A stretch of 64,000 bases of DNA from contig NZ_OY782759.1 of NCBI RefSeq assembly GCF_963678195.1, positions 2,046,001 through 2,110,000 on the forward strand. Direction: 5' to 3'. Under the pieces are notes generated by a model. It was not told the DNA's origin. It searched no databases and saw nothing but the letters and a program-made list of their open reading frames with translations. The number at the start of each line of letters is the position of its first letter. Positions within the stretch are counted from its first letter, which is position 1. This stretch comes from an uncultured Hyphomonas sp. (GTDB taxonomy: Bacteria; Pseudomonadota; Alphaproteobacteria; Caulobacterales; Hyphomonadaceae). A program made the position numbers and the translations under genes. Positions 9,021 to 18,346 of the stretch are shown here, in pieces.

Positions 9021-11237
9021 TTATTTGTCTTGCGCGAATGCTGCGAGACGGATCGCATTCAGCGACACCGCAACAGAGGAAAAGGACATTGCCAGGGCGG
9101 CAACAAGCGGCGTGGCATGGCCGGTGACGGCAATCGGAATCGCGACCAGATTGTAGAGGGCCGCAAAGGTGAAGTTCTCAAGCATGACGCTGCGCGTGCG
9201 CTTCGACAGTTTGAGCAAAACCGGCAAGGACTGAATGCCGCCTGAGTAAACCGCATCGCTTGCGGATTGGCTTATGTCGATCGCGGAGCCGGGGGTGACT
9301 GACGCGTGCGCCAGAGACAATGCTCCGGCGTCGTTAAGGCCGTCGCCGACCATCAGGACCTTGTGTCCCTGATCTCGCAGAGATTCCAGGTGCGCGGCTT
9401 TGTCCTGCGGCGATGCAGCAGCTGTGTAGTGTGAGATCCCCAGCTCGGACGCAACTTCGCTGACCCTGTCTTCCGTATCGCCAGAAAGGATTTCCGTTTC
9501 ATATCCGGCTTCGGCAAGCGCCCTGATGGCATCATCTGTTCCCGGGATGAGGCGATCCGTAAACTCCAGCGGCACCGGCTCTTGATCACCGCGCTGCAGG
9601 TACAGGTTCCGGGTATGTGTCTCGCCGCGGCCCACGCCGATCCAGCGGCCCGAGCCCAGTCTCCACAATTGTCCTTCGACAGACGCCTCAAGACCACAGC
9701 CGGGCACTTCCTTGACATCCGCCGCTACAGGACCGGGGCCTGCGACGTCAGATATGGCGCGTGAAAGCGGATGGCGGCTGGAGCGGGCGAGCAGGGCGGC
9801 ATCGGCGATGACCTCTGGTCCCGTATCTTCGCTCAGTTGAGGGACGCCGAGAGACAGCGTGCCGGTTTTGTCCAGTACGATCCGGTCCACCGATGCAAAA
9901 CGTTCCAGCGCGTCGCCGGATTTCAGAAAAATGCCGCGCTGGAAGAGTTTGCCCGCTGCAACCACGTGCGCCACCGGTGCGGCAAGGGCGAGTGCGCAGG
10001 GGCAGGTAATGATCAATGTCGACACCGCGATCAGGATAGATTCCCGAAATCCTGCACCGGCCAGCATCCAGCCAATGAAAGTCAGAGCCGCTGCAGAGTG
10101 GACGAAGGGCACGTAGAGGGCGACAGCCTTGTCCGCGATCCGCCTGTAAGCAGAGCGCCGTTGTTCACCGGCCTCCAGCATCCGTCCTATGTCGGCAAGC
10201 AGGGAGTCCGAAGCACGTGACAAGGCTTTTGCCTGAACCGGGCCCGAGAGGTTCACCGAACCGGCATAAATTCTCATGCCTTTGGAAAGGACATGGGGCG
10301 CGCTTTCTCCGGTAACCAGACTTTCGTCCAGCTCGCAAATATCATCCGCGAGGGCCATATCGACGACCGCTCGTTCCCCCTGCGCCAGAAGGATTGTGTC
10401 GCCCGGCGCCACAACGCCAGGGTTCACCTTGATTGCGTTTCCATCGCAGTCGACACGCGTAACTGCCCGGCTCGACATCCCGGCAAGGTCATTTGCGGCA
10501 GAACAGGCTCGTCGTCTCACACGGGCTTCCAGAAACCGCCCGATCAGAAGGAAGAAGATCAGCATTGCGGCTGCGTCGAAATAGGCGTGCTCTCCGCCGC
10601 GGATTGTCTCCACAACGCTCACTGTAAAGGCGAGAATGATGGCCAGTGAGATTGGCACATCCATATTTGCGCGGCCGCGCCGCAAGACAGACCAGGCAGA
10701 CCGGAAAAATGGGCGCCCGGAAAATGCAACGGCCGGTAGCGCAATCACGCCCGAAATCGCGTGCATGATTTGCTTGGTGTTACTCCCCATCTCGCCGGCA
10801 CCGGACCAGACAGAAACAGAAAGCAGCATGATGTTCGCCGCCGCAAAGGCAGCAACACCCATTGCCAGGAGAAGGTCCTTCTCTTCCTTGCGCTGGACTT
10901 CGTCTGCGTCAGTCTCTGCTGCGGCGCTGACGCCGTAACCAAGACCCGATACGGTTTCGGCGATCTCCGAGGCGGGCAGGGGGCCTTGCCAGGTGATATT
11001 GAATTTGCCCGTGGAGAGGTTCAGCCGGGCTTCAGAGACACCCTCTAAGGCACTGACCGATTTCTCGATTTTTGCCAGACATCCCGCGCATTTCGCACCC
11101 GAAACATGAAGTTCCAGATGCTGGGATTTGCCACTTTTCTGCACAAAAGCGGACAGGCCCGAATATGGCGACTCCTGCTCTGGTGTGTCGCTGAGGGACC
11201 AGTCACGCGTATGCGCGAGGACGTCCGTCGTGCTCAT
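9021..11237 (-). CDS. ccoI: Copper-translocating P-type ATPase CcoI/FixI
   Basis: A 738-residue P1B ATPase in the cytoplasmic membrane that supplies copper for cbb3 oxidase assembly. A heavy-metal-associated domain near the N terminus has Cys50 and Cys53 (KCAGC). The membrane metal site CPC is at residues 412-414, the phosphorylated aspartate is Asp456 in DKTGT, the dephosphorylation loop is TGES, and the hinge motif is GDGLNDAG. The start ATG overlaps the ccoH stop by 4 nt. Position between ccoH and ccoS, rather than with a copper-resistance regulator, argues for the assembly-type ATPase rather than a detoxifying CopA. Confidence 0.95.
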   Translation of the reverse strand: MSTTDVLAHTRDWSLSDTPEQESPYSGLSAFVQKSGKSQHLELHVSGAKCAGCLAKIEKSVSALEGVSEARLNLSTGKFNITWQGPLPASEIAETVSGLGYGVSAAAETDADEVQRKEEKDLLLAMGVAAFAAANIMLLSVSVWSGAGEMGSNTKQIMHAISGVIALPAVAFSGRPFFRSAWSVLRRGRANMDVPISLAIILAFTVSVVETIRGGEHAYFDAAAMLIFFLLIGRFLEARVRRRACSAANDLAGMSSRAVTRVDCDGNAIKVNPGVVAPGDTILLAQGERAVVDMALADDICELDESLVTGESAPHVLSKGMRIYAGSVNLSGPVQAKALSRASDSLLADIGRMLEAGEQRRSAYRRIADKAVALYVPFVHSAAALTFIGWMLAGAGFRESILIAVSTLIITCPCALALAAPVAHVVAAGKLFQRGIFLKSGDALERFASVDRIVLDKTGTLSLGVPQLSEDTGPEVIADAALLARSSRHPLSRAISDVAGPGPVAADVKEVPGCGLEASVEGQLWRLGSGRWIGVGRGETHTRNLYLQRGDQEPVPLEFTDRLIPGTDDAIRALAEAGYETEILSGDTEDRVSEVASELGISHYTAAASPQDKAAHLESLRDQGHKVLMVGDGLNDAGALSLAHASVTPGSAIDISQSASDAVYSGGIQSLPVLLKLSKRTRSVMLENFTFAALYNLVAIPIAVTGHATPLVAALAMSFSSVAVSLNAIRLAAFAQDK

Positions 11238-11743
11238 GGGATGATCAGTTTCTTACTCGCTGTGAACTCAACCTGATCTGTACCATAGGGAACGCTCGCT
11301 TGCACACGCGCTTCCCATACGCCTTTCTCGAGCAGGCTGATGTCGGCAAAATAGTCGCCGTTTGCGCTGCGCTGAAGCTCAACCGGAACATCTGCAGCTC
11401 CGGTGACGGTGCGGCGCAGTTGTGCCTGCACATCCTGTGTCGTGAGCGGGGCGTCCTCCTGAGTGAGAAAGCGCACAACCAGCCGGTCACCCGTTTCTGT
11501 CGGGGTCAGGCCAATTTGTGCTGACCAGCCCTGTTCTTCCTGGATTCGGCGCGCCGAAATGGTTTCGTTGTAGTGGAGGCCCTGAATGTAGGATTTCTGC
11601 TCGTCCTCACCGGGAAATGAGCTCAGTGCTGCCCACAGGAAGATCCCGTTGACGATGAACATGAACCCGAAGAATGCGCAGAGCATCAGGAAGACGTGCC
11701 ACCCATTCAGGCGGAACTGTTTGCGGGTTGCAGTGGCAGGCAT
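11234..11743 (-). CDS. ccoH: cbb3 oxidase assembly protein CcoH (FixH)
   Basis: A 169-residue FixH-family protein: a short cytosolic N terminus, one membrane helix at about residues 15-37 (FLMLCAFFGFMFIVNGIFLW), then a periplasmic domain with the family feature YNETISARR and a beta-sandwich-like C-terminal region. It is required for stable assembly of cbb3 oxidase. Its first base overlaps the last base of ccoG and its stop overlaps the ccoI start, so the genes are translationally coupled. Confidence 0.92.
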   Translation of the reverse strand: MPATATRKQFRLNGWHVFLMLCAFFGFMFIVNGIFLWAALSSFPGEDEQKSYIQGLHYNETISARRIQEEQGWSAQIGLTPTETGDRLVVRFLTQEDAPLTTQDVQAQLRRTVTGAADVPVELQRSANGDYFADISLLEKGVWEARVQASVPYGTDQVEFTASKKLIIP

Positions 11744-13188
11744 CAGTTCTCTCCCTGAACAAAGACAGCTGCAGCGTCTTCAGCTTCGCCAGTCTCTGTA
11801 TCGCGGACAATCACGGTGTAGTCGACCCGTGGCGCAGTGCCTTCAGGTGCACGGGTGACAAGCATGCGGAAGCGCTCCACACGATGCGAGCCAAGGTCAA
11901 GTTCGACAACGCCGTTTTCCTCTGTTTCGAGTCCGATCATCTGAAGCGACGCGCCGTCCAGGCCTTCAATCTCAACCGCAACATGGCGTCGCCCGGAGGC
12001 CTTATTGACCAGTTTGAGCGTATATCCATTCCGGATGTCGCCGCTGGACAGGCGGACAAAGGGCGGTGACCGGTCTTTCAGAACGTTCACTTCAAATGTG
12101 GATTTGTTGAAATACCCAAATCCGACCATGGATGCGATGATGAGCATAAGGGTGGCGTACAGGATCGTACGGACACGGAAAATCTTGTAAGTCGGTTTGC
12201 GCCCGGCAGCTCTATCAGCAACGGCGACATCCGTATCGTATGCGATAAGACCGGTCGGCCGTCCGATCTTTTTCATGATGTCGTCACAAGCATCAATGCA
12301 GAGTGCGCAATGGATGCACTCAAGCTGGGCGCCATCGCGGATGTCGATACCCATCGGGCAGACCTGCACGCATTGTTTGCAATCGATGCAGTCGCCGCGG
12401 CCTTCCCAGCTTTCGTTCTTGCGGTGAGGGCCACGCGGCTCACCGCGGTCGAAGCGGTAGGTCACGTTCAGCGCATTCTCATCCGTCAGGGCGCCCTGAA
12501 TACGTGGCCATGGGCACATATAGGTGCAGACCTGTTCCCGCATCCAGCCAGCGAGGAAGTAGGTCGTAAATGTCAGAATACCTGCGAAGAAATACGCTGT
12601 GAGCGGAGCTTCACCCGTGAACCAGCCTTTCGCGACAGTTGGCGCATCGTGCCAGTAAAGAACGAAAGCGCCGCCTGTCCAGAATGCGATGATCAGCCAG
12701 ATGAGATGTTTGCCCAGCTTCCGCCAGGCTTTGTTGAAGGACCAGGGTTGTGCATCAAGGCGCATCCGGGCTGCCCGGTCGCCTTCGAACGCTCGCTCAA
12801 CCCAGATGTAGAGGTCCGTCCAGACCGTCTGGGGGCAGGTGTAGCCGCACCATGCGCGGCCAAACAGAGACGTAACCAGGAACAGTCCGAGCGTGGCGAC
12901 GATGAGTAGCCCGGCCAGATAATAGAGTTCCTGAGGCCAGATCTCGAACCAGAAGAAATAGAATTTTTCACCGGCAAAGTCAGCCAGAACGGCCTGATCC
13001 GGAATACCCTCACCGCGGTTCCAGCGGATCCAGGGAAGGGCATAATAGATGCCCAGGGTGACGGCCATTACGACCCACTTGATCATCCGGAATTTGCCAT
13101 GGGCAAGTTTCGGGTAGATCTGCTTCCGCCCTTCGTAAAGGGACGGAGGCGTCGCATTGGACTTCGTGTGATCGATGACAGTCGTCAT
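11743..13188 (-). CDS. ccoG: cbb3 oxidase accessory polyferredoxin CcoG (FixG)
   Basis: A 481-residue membrane iron-sulfur protein. It has about five hydrophobic helices and two clustered ferredoxin motifs (CIDCKQCVQVCP and CIHCALCIDACD) for two 4Fe-4S clusters, plus upstream cysteines in CGYTCPQ and YMCPW. The C-terminal ~120 residues form the periplasmic Ig-like FixG domain. CcoG reduces copper during cbb3 oxidase maturation. It is the first gene of the ccoGHIS unit, 33 nt downstream of ccoP, so it may be read from the ccoN promoter. Confidence 0.95.
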   Translation of the reverse strand: MTTVIDHTKSNATPPSLYEGRKQIYPKLAHGKFRMIKWVVMAVTLGIYYALPWIRWNRGEGIPDQAVLADFAGEKFYFFWFEIWPQELYYLAGLLIVATLGLFLVTSLFGRAWCGYTCPQTVWTDLYIWVERAFEGDRAARMRLDAQPWSFNKAWRKLGKHLIWLIIAFWTGGAFVLYWHDAPTVAKGWFTGEAPLTAYFFAGILTFTTYFLAGWMREQVCTYMCPWPRIQGALTDENALNVTYRFDRGEPRGPHRKNESWEGRGDCIDCKQCVQVCPMGIDIRDGAQLECIHCALCIDACDDIMKKIGRPTGLIAYDTDVAVADRAAGRKPTYKIFRVRTILYATLMLIIASMVGFGYFNKSTFEVNVLKDRSPPFVRLSSGDIRNGYTLKLVNKASGRRHVAVEIEGLDGASLQMIGLETEENGVVELDLGSHRVERFRMLVTRAPEGTAPRVDYTVIVRDTETGEAEDAAAVFVQGEN

Positions 13189-13221
13189 TACCTGGGCACC
13201 AATATACTTCGATTACTAGGT

Positions 13222-14109
13222 TTACTCACCGCCACCGAGGGAGTGCACGTAAACGGCCAACGCCTTGATGGTGGCGTCGTCAAGACGACCCTGCCAAGCT
13301 GGCATATGGGAGTTGCGGGCATTCGTGATGGTGGCGCGGATGTCGTCCGGGTTCGAACCATAGAGCCAATCGGCGTCGGTGAGGTTCGGGGCGCCGACAT
13401 CTCGGGAGCCTTCTGCGTCCATGCCATGGCAACTTGCGCAGTTCGTCAGGAACAGTTCATCCCCACGAGCCGCAGCAGCTGCGTTGGCCTCATGACCGCT
13501 GACGCTGAGCACATACTGCACCAGGTCATCGATCTGCGCTGAGGTCAGCAGGCCATCGCGCCCGAAAGCCGGCATGGCGGAGAACCGGGTATCCGGATCT
13601 TCCTCATGACGGATGCCGTGACGGATCGTCTGCTCAATACCATCAAGCGTACCATCCCACAGCCAGACATCGTCTGCCAGCATCGGGTAGCCCTTGGCGC
13701 CGCGGCCGCCAGAGCCGTGGCAGGTCGCACAATTGTCGCCAAAGGCACTTTCACCCATGGCCATCGCAAATTGCTGCAGGTCCAGATTGTTCTGAATGTC
13801 CTGCAGAGACGCATCCAGCAGCTGGGCCGATGCCGCACTGCGTTCGGCATGCAGCGATGCGACGCTTTCAGCGACCGCGTCCCGGTCAGACATGCCGAGA
13901 ACACCAGGAGTGTTCCGGCTACCCATGCCCGGAAGCGACGGCAGGGCTGGCATGGCGATCATATAAAGGATCGCCCAGAAGATCGTGCCATACCAGATAT
14001 ACAGCCACCAGCGGGGAAGGGGGTTGTTCAGCTCCTTGATGCCATCCCAGGAATGCCCGGTTGTTTCCACGCCGGACAGGACATCAACTTCCTTGTCGGT
14101 CTCACTCAT
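13222..14109 (-). CDS. ccoP: cbb3-type cytochrome c oxidase subunit III (dihaem)
   Basis: A 295-residue dihaem c-type cytochrome that passes electrons to CcoO. One membrane helix near residues 28-50 (WLYIWYGTIFWAILYMIAM) is followed by two cytochrome c domains with haem motifs CATCH and CASCH. The start chosen (14109) has AAGGGG nine bases upstream and overlaps the ccoQ stop within ATGAGTGA; longer in-frame starts at 14127 and 14190 would lie inside ccoQ. Confidence 0.95.
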   Translation of the reverse strand: MSETDKEVDVLSGVETTGHSWDGIKELNNPLPRWWLYIWYGTIFWAILYMIAMPALPSLPGMGSRNTPGVLGMSDRDAVAESVASLHAERSAASAQLLDASLQDIQNNLDLQQFAMAMGESAFGDNCATCHGSGGRGAKGYPMLADDVWLWDGTLDGIEQTIRHGIRHEEDPDTRFSAMPAFGRDGLLTSAQIDDLVQYVLSVSGHEANAAAAARGDELFLTNCASCHGMDAEGSRDVGAPNLTDADWLYGSNPDDIRATITNARNSHMPAWQGRLDDATIKALAVYVHSLGGGE

Positions 14110-14263
14110 CTCCAGGTTCCCCTTCATCGAGCGGCCAACGGGCCGCTGCTTGGAATTTTTCCTTGTTTGACGGCCACAATGCGTACGCAACAGCGACTGC
14201 GAACATCAGAACGAAGAAGCCCAGGCCCCATGTCTGGGCAAATTTTGACAGAATCTCATACAT
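14102..14263 (-). CDS. ccoQ: cbb3-type cytochrome oxidase subunit CcoQ/FixQ
   Basis: A 53-residue protein read directly from the minus strand between ccoO and ccoP. It begins MYEILSKFAQTWGLGFF, has one membrane helix, and continues with ALWPSNKEKFQAAA and an acidic tail, which is the standard CcoQ pattern. The ATG is 10 nt after the ccoO stop and the TGA overlaps the ccoP start by 8 nt. CcoQ stabilises association of CcoP with the oxidase core. Confidence 0.93.
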   Translation of the reverse strand: MYEILSKFAQTWGLGFFVLMFAVAVAYALWPSNKEKFQAAARWPLDEGEPGDE

Positions 14264-14273
14264 GGCCCTGCCC

Positions 14274-15041
14274 TTACCTGCGATTATCCAGGTCGTCGGC
14301 TTCGTAGGTGGAGAAGTCCACCAGCGTGCCGACCATCTGGAGGTAAGCGACGAGCGCGTCGAGTTCCGTCACATTCTCCGGATTGCCGTCATAGTCGGCG
14401 ATCCGAACCGTGCCTTCGCGACCGGCAGCCTCTTCATAGCGGGCCACGAGCGCATCCTGCGCGTCATAGTCTGCATCAGGATCAGCTTGAGCGATCAGGT
14501 CGGCCTGGGCGTTCTCGATCATCTCATCGGTGTACGGAACCCCTTCGAAACGAAGCGCCTTCAGGTGATCGTCGATCGTTTCGAAGTGAAGCGTATTGTC
14601 AGCGAGGAACGCGTAAGGCGGCATCACCGATTCCGGAACCATCGACTGCGGATCCTTGAGGTGATCCACATGCCAGGTGTCGGAGTACTTGCCACCAACA
14701 CGGGCCAGGTCAGGCCCTGTGCGTTTGGAGCCCCACTGGAACGGGTGGTCATACATGCTCTCTGCAGCCAGGGAGTAGTGGCCGTACCGTTCGACCTCGT
14801 CCCGGAGCGGCCGCACCATCTGCGAGTGGCAGACATAGCAGCCCTCGCGGATGTAGACATTGCGGCCGGCCAGTTCGAGTGGCGTGTACGGGCGCATCCC
14901 TTCAACTTTCTCGATCGTGTTCTCGAGATAGAAGAGCGGTGCGATTTCCACGATCCCGCCGATGGCGACAGTGACCAGGATACCCAGCGTGAGTGCCAGA
15001 GAGTGACGCTCAAGCGTTTCGTGCTTTTTTATCAAGCCCAT
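14274..15041 (-). CDS. ccoO: cbb3-type cytochrome c oxidase subunit II (monohaem)
   Basis: A 255-residue membrane-anchored monohaem cytochrome c. The N-terminal helix at about residues 15-40 is followed by the haem motif CYVCHSQ and the family segment [16 protein letters not shown]. The late [13 protein letters not shown] is also typical of FixO. It starts 11 nt downstream of the ccoN stop. It accepts electrons from CcoP and delivers them to the haem-copper centre of CcoN. Confidence 0.96.
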   Translation of the reverse strand: MGLIKKHETLERHSLALTLGILVTVAIGGIVEIAPLFYLENTIEKVEGMRPYTPLELAGRNVYIREGCYVCHSQMVRPLRDEVERYGHYSLAAESMYDHPFQWGSKRTGPDLARVGGKYSDTWHVDHLKDPQSMVPESVMPPYAFLADNTLHFETIDDHLKALRFEGVPYTDEMIENAQADLIAQADPDADYDAQDALVARYEEAAGREGTVRIADYDGNPENVTELDALVAYLQMVGTLVDFSTYEADDLDNRR

Positions 15042-15052
15042 GAGTAACTCTC

Positions 15053-16723
15053 CTATTCAGCGGGCTGGAGCGTCGCGGCGGCCGGTGCATCGACAGGGCG
15101 GGTGCCTTCAGCGGCAGCGCCGTGGCCGAGAGCCGTGCGGACGAGATTGTAGGCCATGATCAGCGCACCCGTGAGGTACAGGCTGCCGCCCAGGGCGCGG
15201 ATGATGTAGCTGACGTGCTTAGCTTCGACAGTTTCAATGAAGCTGTACTCGAGGAAGCCGTACTCATTGTAGGCGCGCCACATCAGGCCTTCGAGGATAC
15301 CGGCAAAGTACATCGCAACGATGTAGAAAACGATGCCGATGGTCGCGAGCCAGAAGTGCCACTCAACAAGCTTAAGCGAGTAGAGGGACGGACGCTTCCA
15401 GAGCCACTGCGTTGCGCAATAGAGCGCACCGAAGGAGATGAAGCCCACCCAGCCCATCGAACCGGAGTGAACGTGGGCAATGCCCCATTCCGTGTAGTGC
15501 GACAGCGCGTTGACGGCGCGGACGCTCATCAGCGGGCCTTCAAAGGTCGACATGCCGTAGAAGGCGAGGGCGACGACCATCATCCGGACGACGGGGTCTG
15601 TCCGCAGACGGTCCCAAGCACCCGACAGCGTCATAACGCCGTTGATCATACCGCCCCAGCTGGGCATCCAGAGCATCACGGAGAAGGTCATGCCCAGTGT
15701 CTGCGCCCACTGCGGCAGTGCCGTGTAGTGCAGGTGGTGCGGACCAGCCCAGATGTAGATGAAGATCAGCGACCAGAAGTGCACGATCGACAGGCGGTAG
15801 GAGTAGACCGGCCGCTGCACCCGCTTCGGAATGAAGTAGTACATGATGGCCAGGAAGCCCGTCGTAAGGAAGAAGCCCACGGCGTTGTGGCCGTACCACC
15901 ATTGGGTCAGAGCATCCTGAACCCCGCCGAAGAGCTGGTAGCTCTTGGAACCAGTCAGTGTGACGGGGAGGGTCAGGTTGTTCACGATGTGCAGCATGGC
16001 GATCGTGACGATGAAAGAGAGATAGAACCAGTTGGCCACATAGATGTGGGGTTCTTTCCGTTTCCAGATCGTGCCGAGGAAAACGAGGAGATAAGCCACC
16101 CAGACAATGGTCAGCCAGAGATCGGCATACCATTCCGGTTCAGCATATTCCTTGGATTGGGTAACTCCCATCAGATAACCGGTGCCGGCAATCGCGATGA
16201 AGAGGTTGTAGCCCCAGAAAACGAACCATGGCCACATGCCGCCTGCCAGACGTGTCCGGCAGGTACGCTGAACGACGTAGAAGCTGGTTGCCAGCAGAAC
16301 GTTGCCGCCGAACGCAAAAATGACCGCTGAAGTATGCAGCGGACGCAGGCGCCCGAAGTTCGTCCAGCCAAGCTGTTCGAAGTAGAAGATATTGGGGAAG
16401 GCCAGCTGGAGGGCGATAATCAGCCCGACCAGGAACCCGGCAATGCCCCAGAACATAGAAGCCGTGACGCCAAATTTGACAATCGTGTCTTCATAGACCG
16501 TCTGATCGAATGGATCCCGGTCACCCAGGCTGCCTGCCCAGAGTGCAAGTGCCAGAAGCCCTACCACGGCGAGGCCGAGGAAGAGCCAGGCATGTGCGCC
16601 CATAAGCGGATCGGCAGCATGGCTAGCGATCAGCAATGCCAATATGGCGAAGATGCTGGTAAAGGCCGCGACACTGCCAATGCTGGCAAATGCCGAGGAC
16701 CGTCTTTTTAGTAACGTGCTCAC
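15053..16723 (-). CDS. ccoN: cbb3-type cytochrome c oxidase subunit I
   Basis: The catalytic haem-copper subunit of the high-affinity cbb3 oxidase, 556 residues with about 12-14 membrane helices. Family-specific stretches include [33 protein letters not shown] and [17 protein letters not shown], which contain haem and CuB histidines. The frame is open further upstream, but AGGGGG lies about 9 nt before a GTG at 16723 (encoding [10 protein letters not shown]), and this gives a normal CcoN N terminus, so GTG is chosen. It is the first gene of ccoNOQP and points away from the fixLJ genes. Confidence 0.95.
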   Translation of the reverse strand: MSTLLKRRSSAFASIGSVAAFTSIFAILALLIASHAADPLMGAHAWLFLGLAVVGLLALALWAGSLGDRDPFDQTVYEDTIVKFGVTASMFWGIAGFLVGLIIALQLAFPNIFYFEQLGWTNFGRLRPLHTSAVIFAFGGNVLLATSFYVVQRTCRTRLAGGMWPWFVFWGYNLFIAIAGTGYLMGVTQSKEYAEPEWYADLWLTIVWVAYLLVFLGTIWKRKEPHIYVANWFYLSFIVTIAMLHIVNNLTLPVTLTGSKSYQLFGGVQDALTQWWYGHNAVGFFLTTGFLAIMYYFIPKRVQRPVYSYRLSIVHFWSLIFIYIWAGPHHLHYTALPQWAQTLGMTFSVMLWMPSWGGMINGVMTLSGAWDRLRTDPVVRMMVVALAFYGMSTFEGPLMSVRAVNALSHYTEWGIAHVHSGSMGWVGFISFGALYCATQWLWKRPSLYSLKLVEWHFWLATIGIVFYIVAMYFAGILEGLMWRAYNEYGFLEYSFIETVEAKHVSYIIRALGGSLYLTGALIMAYNLVRTALGHGAAAEGTRPVDAPAAATLQPAE

Positions 16724-16872
16724 GTTGTTGACCCCCTGCGAGTCGTTGGAATTCTGGCGCCTTGATGCCGGTGTCGACTTCAAACCGGTATACGGTAAAA
16801 TACGGATGGGCTTCGCTGTCGCATCCGCCTAGTTCACAAAACGTATTCAAATCCACTCGAAGGAGCAAACAG
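16724..16872. promoter_or_regulatory. Divergent promoter region between ccoN and the small membrane protein gene
   Basis: These 149 bases must hold the ccoN promoter on one strand and the promoter for 16873-17139 on the other. I looked for the FNR/FixK palindrome TTGAT-N4-ATCAA and found none. Partial arms TTGAT (about 16773) and TTCAA are spaced too far apart. AAGGAG serves as ribosome site for the plus-strand gene. Regulation by FixLJ or FixK is therefore inferred from gene context only. Confidence 0.5.
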
Positions 16873-17139
16873 ATGACAAAATGGCTTTTGACGGGAGCAG
16901 CCCTTCTCGTGGCCGGTTTGTTAAAGATCTGGCAGCACACCAACGCTCCAATGACTCTGGAAGACTATCTCGCCTTCCGTTGCGGGTCTGCGTCCGGTGC
17001 AGCTGGCGATTCCTTTCTGACATTCGCAGGGCATTGCTGGGGATGTCCGGTAGCCGCGATTGGTGCAACGATGGTCGCCTATAGTGCGGTTATGATCATT
17101 GCATCGTCTCGCCGTCAGATGCTTGCCGTCCGCCGTTGA
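16873..17139 (+). CDS. Small membrane protein with HCWGC motif, unknown function
   Basis: An 88-residue protein with AAGGAG seven bases before its ATG. It has a hydrophobic segment at about residues 4-18 and a second at about 58-80, with a loop of about 35 residues between them that contains Cys37 and ends in the motif HCWGCP just at the start of the second helix. I do not recognise the family with certainty. The His-Cys-X-X-Cys pattern next to a cbb3 oxidase cluster and a haem-PAS kinase suggests a metal, haem or redox accessory role, but this is inference. It is transcribed away from ccoN and towards fixL, 55 nt upstream of it. Confidence 0.72.
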   Translation: MTKWLLTGAALLVAGLLKIWQHTNAPMTLEDYLAFRCGSASGAAGDSFLTFAGHCWGCPVAAIGATMVAYSAVMIIASSRRQMLAVRR

Positions 17140-17194
17140 CCGGCCCGGTCGCGCTCATTCCACATTTTGATACGGCTTACTTGGTACCAGGCAC

Positions 17195-18346
17195 TTGACC
17201 GATTTCACCAGCGACGCGGTATCGACAGATCTTGAGGCGCTACAGCTTCACCTGAGGTCGATTCTGGCTTCGGTGCCTGACGGCATGATTGTGATTGATG
17301 AAAAGGGGAAGATCCTCGCCTTTTCCAACGCGGCGGAAAAACTCTTTTCTTACAAGGCGGAAGATGTGATTGGCGCGGATGTCAGCCTGCTCATGGGCGG
17401 GCATGACGAAGCCAACCATCAGGCCTACGTCAACACTTACCTCGAGACCGGAAAGCGCCACATCATAGGCGTTGGCCGCGTCGTTACAGCGAAGCGATCA
17501 GACGGCACGCTCTTCCCGGTCGACCTTAAAATCGGAGAGGCCAGGGTTGGCGATCATTACCTGTTCACCGCCTTCGTCCGCGACCTTTCCGAGCAACGCC
17601 GCAATGAATTGCGCATGCAGGAAATGCAGGCCGAACTGGTGCATTTTTCCCGTATGAGCGCGGTCGGTACGATGGCTTCTGCGCTCGCCCACGAACTGAA
17701 TCAGCCCCTCACAGCGGTCGCGAACTACCTTGAAGCGGCGCGTGACTTGCTCGAATCCGATTCGGATAATGCGCGCGAAATACTGCACGAGGCGCTGGAT
17801 GAGGCCTCTCGTCAGGCTGTGCGAGCGGGTGAAATTGTCCGCAAATTGCGCGGCTATGTGTCTCGCGGGGAAATTGATGCGCGGTCCGTCGTGCTTGCAC
17901 CTTTGCTGGTTGATTCGATCGCCCTTGCCCGAATCTCCGGAGACATGGCGGACATTCCGATCGACAAGGATATAGAACCAGATCTGGGCGCGGTCCTTGC
18001 CGATCCAATTCAAGTCCAGCAGGTCGTCATAAACCTGCTCCGTAATGCCGCTGAAGCTCTCAACGGGGTCGCGTCACCCAAGATGCGGGTTGCCGCCCGG
18101 AAACACCCGGAATCCTTTGTGACCGTTGAAGTGTGCGACAATGGACCCGGCATGTCTGAAGAGGTCCGGAAAACCCTCTTCAAACCCTTCATGACTTCCA
18201 AATCCCAGGGCATGGGCCTTGGTTTGTCGATCTGTCAGACGATTATCGAGGCCCATGGCGGGAAGATCGAAGCGACTCCAGCAGCTGAAGGTGGCACGTG
18301 TTTTCGGTTCACACTCAGGCAGGATACCGCTAGTGGGAATTCATGA
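17195..18346 (+). CDS. fixL: FixL-like oxygen-sensing histidine kinase
   Basis: A soluble 383-residue sensor kinase with no membrane helices. A PAS domain (about 20-130) matches the haem PAS of FixL. Aligning HIIGVGR with the Bradyrhizobium FixL segment places His75 at the haem ligand, and His89 and Arg95 at the conserved distal/propionate positions, while the position of Arg206 in that protein is Thr here. The HisKA domain has phospho-acceptor His166 (ALAHELNQPL), followed by an HATPase domain with DNGPGM and GMGLGLSI. The start is a TTG; no in-frame ATG precedes the PAS domain. It overlaps fixJ by 4 nt, forming a classic pair that probably controls the adjacent cco cluster. Confidence 0.9.
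   Translation: MTDFTSDAVSTDLEALQLHLRSILASVPDGMIVIDEKGKILAFSNAAEKLFSYKAEDVIGADVSLLMGGHDEANHQAYVNTYLETGKRHIIGVGRVVTAKRSDGTLFPVDLKIGEARVGDHYLFTAFVRDLSEQRRNELRMQEMQAELVHFSRMSAVGTMASALAHELNQPLTAVANYLEAARDLLESDSDNAREILHEALDEASRQAVRAGEIVRKLRGYVSRGEIDARSVVLAPLLVDSIALARISGDMADIPIDKDIEPDLGAVLADPIQVQQVVINLLRNAAEALNGVASPKMRVAARKHPESFVTVEVCDNGPGMSEEVRKTLFKPFMTSKSQGMGLGLSICQTIIEAHGGKIEATPAAEGGTCFRFTLRQDTASGNS

Noticed and set aside
14266-14273. CCCTGCCC left of dif as evidence against KOPS polarity
   Set aside because: It is a single exception among nine octamers on that side; KOPS polarity is statistical, so one reversed site is expected.
15122-16330. 402-codon open frame antisense to ccoN
   Set aside because: ccoN is secure on the other strand; the antisense product is a charged low-complexity sequence without motifs.
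16724-16872. FNR/FixK box (TTGAT-N4-ATCAA) upstream of ccoN
   Set aside because: No such palindrome is present; the partial TTGAT and TTCAA arms are too far apart.
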